Positions 63,984-64,000 of a DNA stretch of 64,000 nt are shown in pieces. Under the pieces are notes generated by a model. That model did no database searches. It was not told the DNA's origin and saw nothing but the letters and a program-made list of their open reading frames with translations. Source of the DNA: Corynebacterium sp. BD556. GTDB lineage: Bacteria > Actinomycetota > Actinomycetes > Mycobacteriales > Mycobacteriaceae. Position numbers and translations under genes: made by a program. The stretch's first letter is position 1; each line of letters begins with the position of its first letter. The stretch lies in assembly GCF_038452275.1 (NCBI RefSeq), contig NZ_CP141643.1:2232001-2296000 (forward strand), written 5' to 3'.

Positions 63984-64000
63984 GTGCTCAGGCGTAGGCC
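63984..64000. other. Window end, downstream of esrR
   Basis: Only 17 bases remain after the esrR stop; nothing can be assigned. Confidence 0.5.

Overview
This window is chromosomal DNA of a Corynebacterium or a very close mycolic-acid actinobacterium. The evidence is intermediate-to-high GC content, many GTG starts, and gene order matching the corynebacterial/mycobacterial core. That core includes split ribosomal protein operons without rpsN, an ESX-4 type VII secretion locus between truA and rplM, groES-groEL1-whiB3-sigD-rsdA-guaB2-guaB3-guaA, and the PspC-domain three-component system esrI/esrS/esrR. No rRNA, tRNA, CRISPR array, insertion sequence or phage gene was recognised.

Layout: (1) 1-1945: the 5' part of a CMD-family protein on the minus strand, then rplN-rplX-rplE and a terminator. 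(2) 1946-6890: an accessory segment interrupting the spc operon. It holds a non-coding stretch with a tandem repeat and a possible lipoprotein remnant, an OFA-family MFS transporter, a DUF2786 protein and a GC-rich exported lipase. (3) 6890-17400: rpsH-rplF-rplR-rpsE-rpmD-rplO, secY-adk-map, an L,D-transpeptidase, infA, and rpsM-rpsK-rpsD-rpoA-rplQ. (4) 17400-30130: truA, a large DUF6541 membrane protein and the ESX-4 locus (eccB; mycP and eccD on the opposite strand; eccC; an Rv3446c-type protein; two WXG100 proteins). (5) 30130-43330: rplM-rpsI, glmM, a three-gene unit with an EspC-like first protein and an Ala/Pro-rich second protein, an alpha/beta-hydrolase-fold protein lacking its serine, glmS, a membrane protein, alr, the tsaE-x-tsaB-rimI-tsaD t6A cluster and a small unknown gene. 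(6) 43340-52610: CIRCE-groES-groEL1, whcB, sigD-rsdA, a DUF5319 protein, guaB, guaB3 and guaA. (7) 52620-64000: esrI and esrS, then an 8.3-kb cassette (FAD/NAD(P)-binding protein, peptide/nickel-type ABC importer, fused two-domain CMD protein), then esrR.

How the parts fit: most of the window is housekeeping (translation, Sec export, purine and amino-sugar synthesis, peptidoglycan precursors, t6A modification, chaperones). Envelope biology is over-represented: L,D-transpeptidase, ESX-4, alr, glmS/glmM, SigD/RsdA and EsrISR.

The least understood parts are the cassette that separates esrS from esrR, the three-gene unit downstream of glmM, and the serine-less hydrolase. Several genes (truA, glmM, glmS, alr, guaA, the ABC binding protein, esrR) have a -10-like hexamer 6-8 nt before the start codon and little or no usable Shine-Dalgarno sequence, which suggests leaderless mRNAs. 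All calls were made by reading the sequence; no database search was run.
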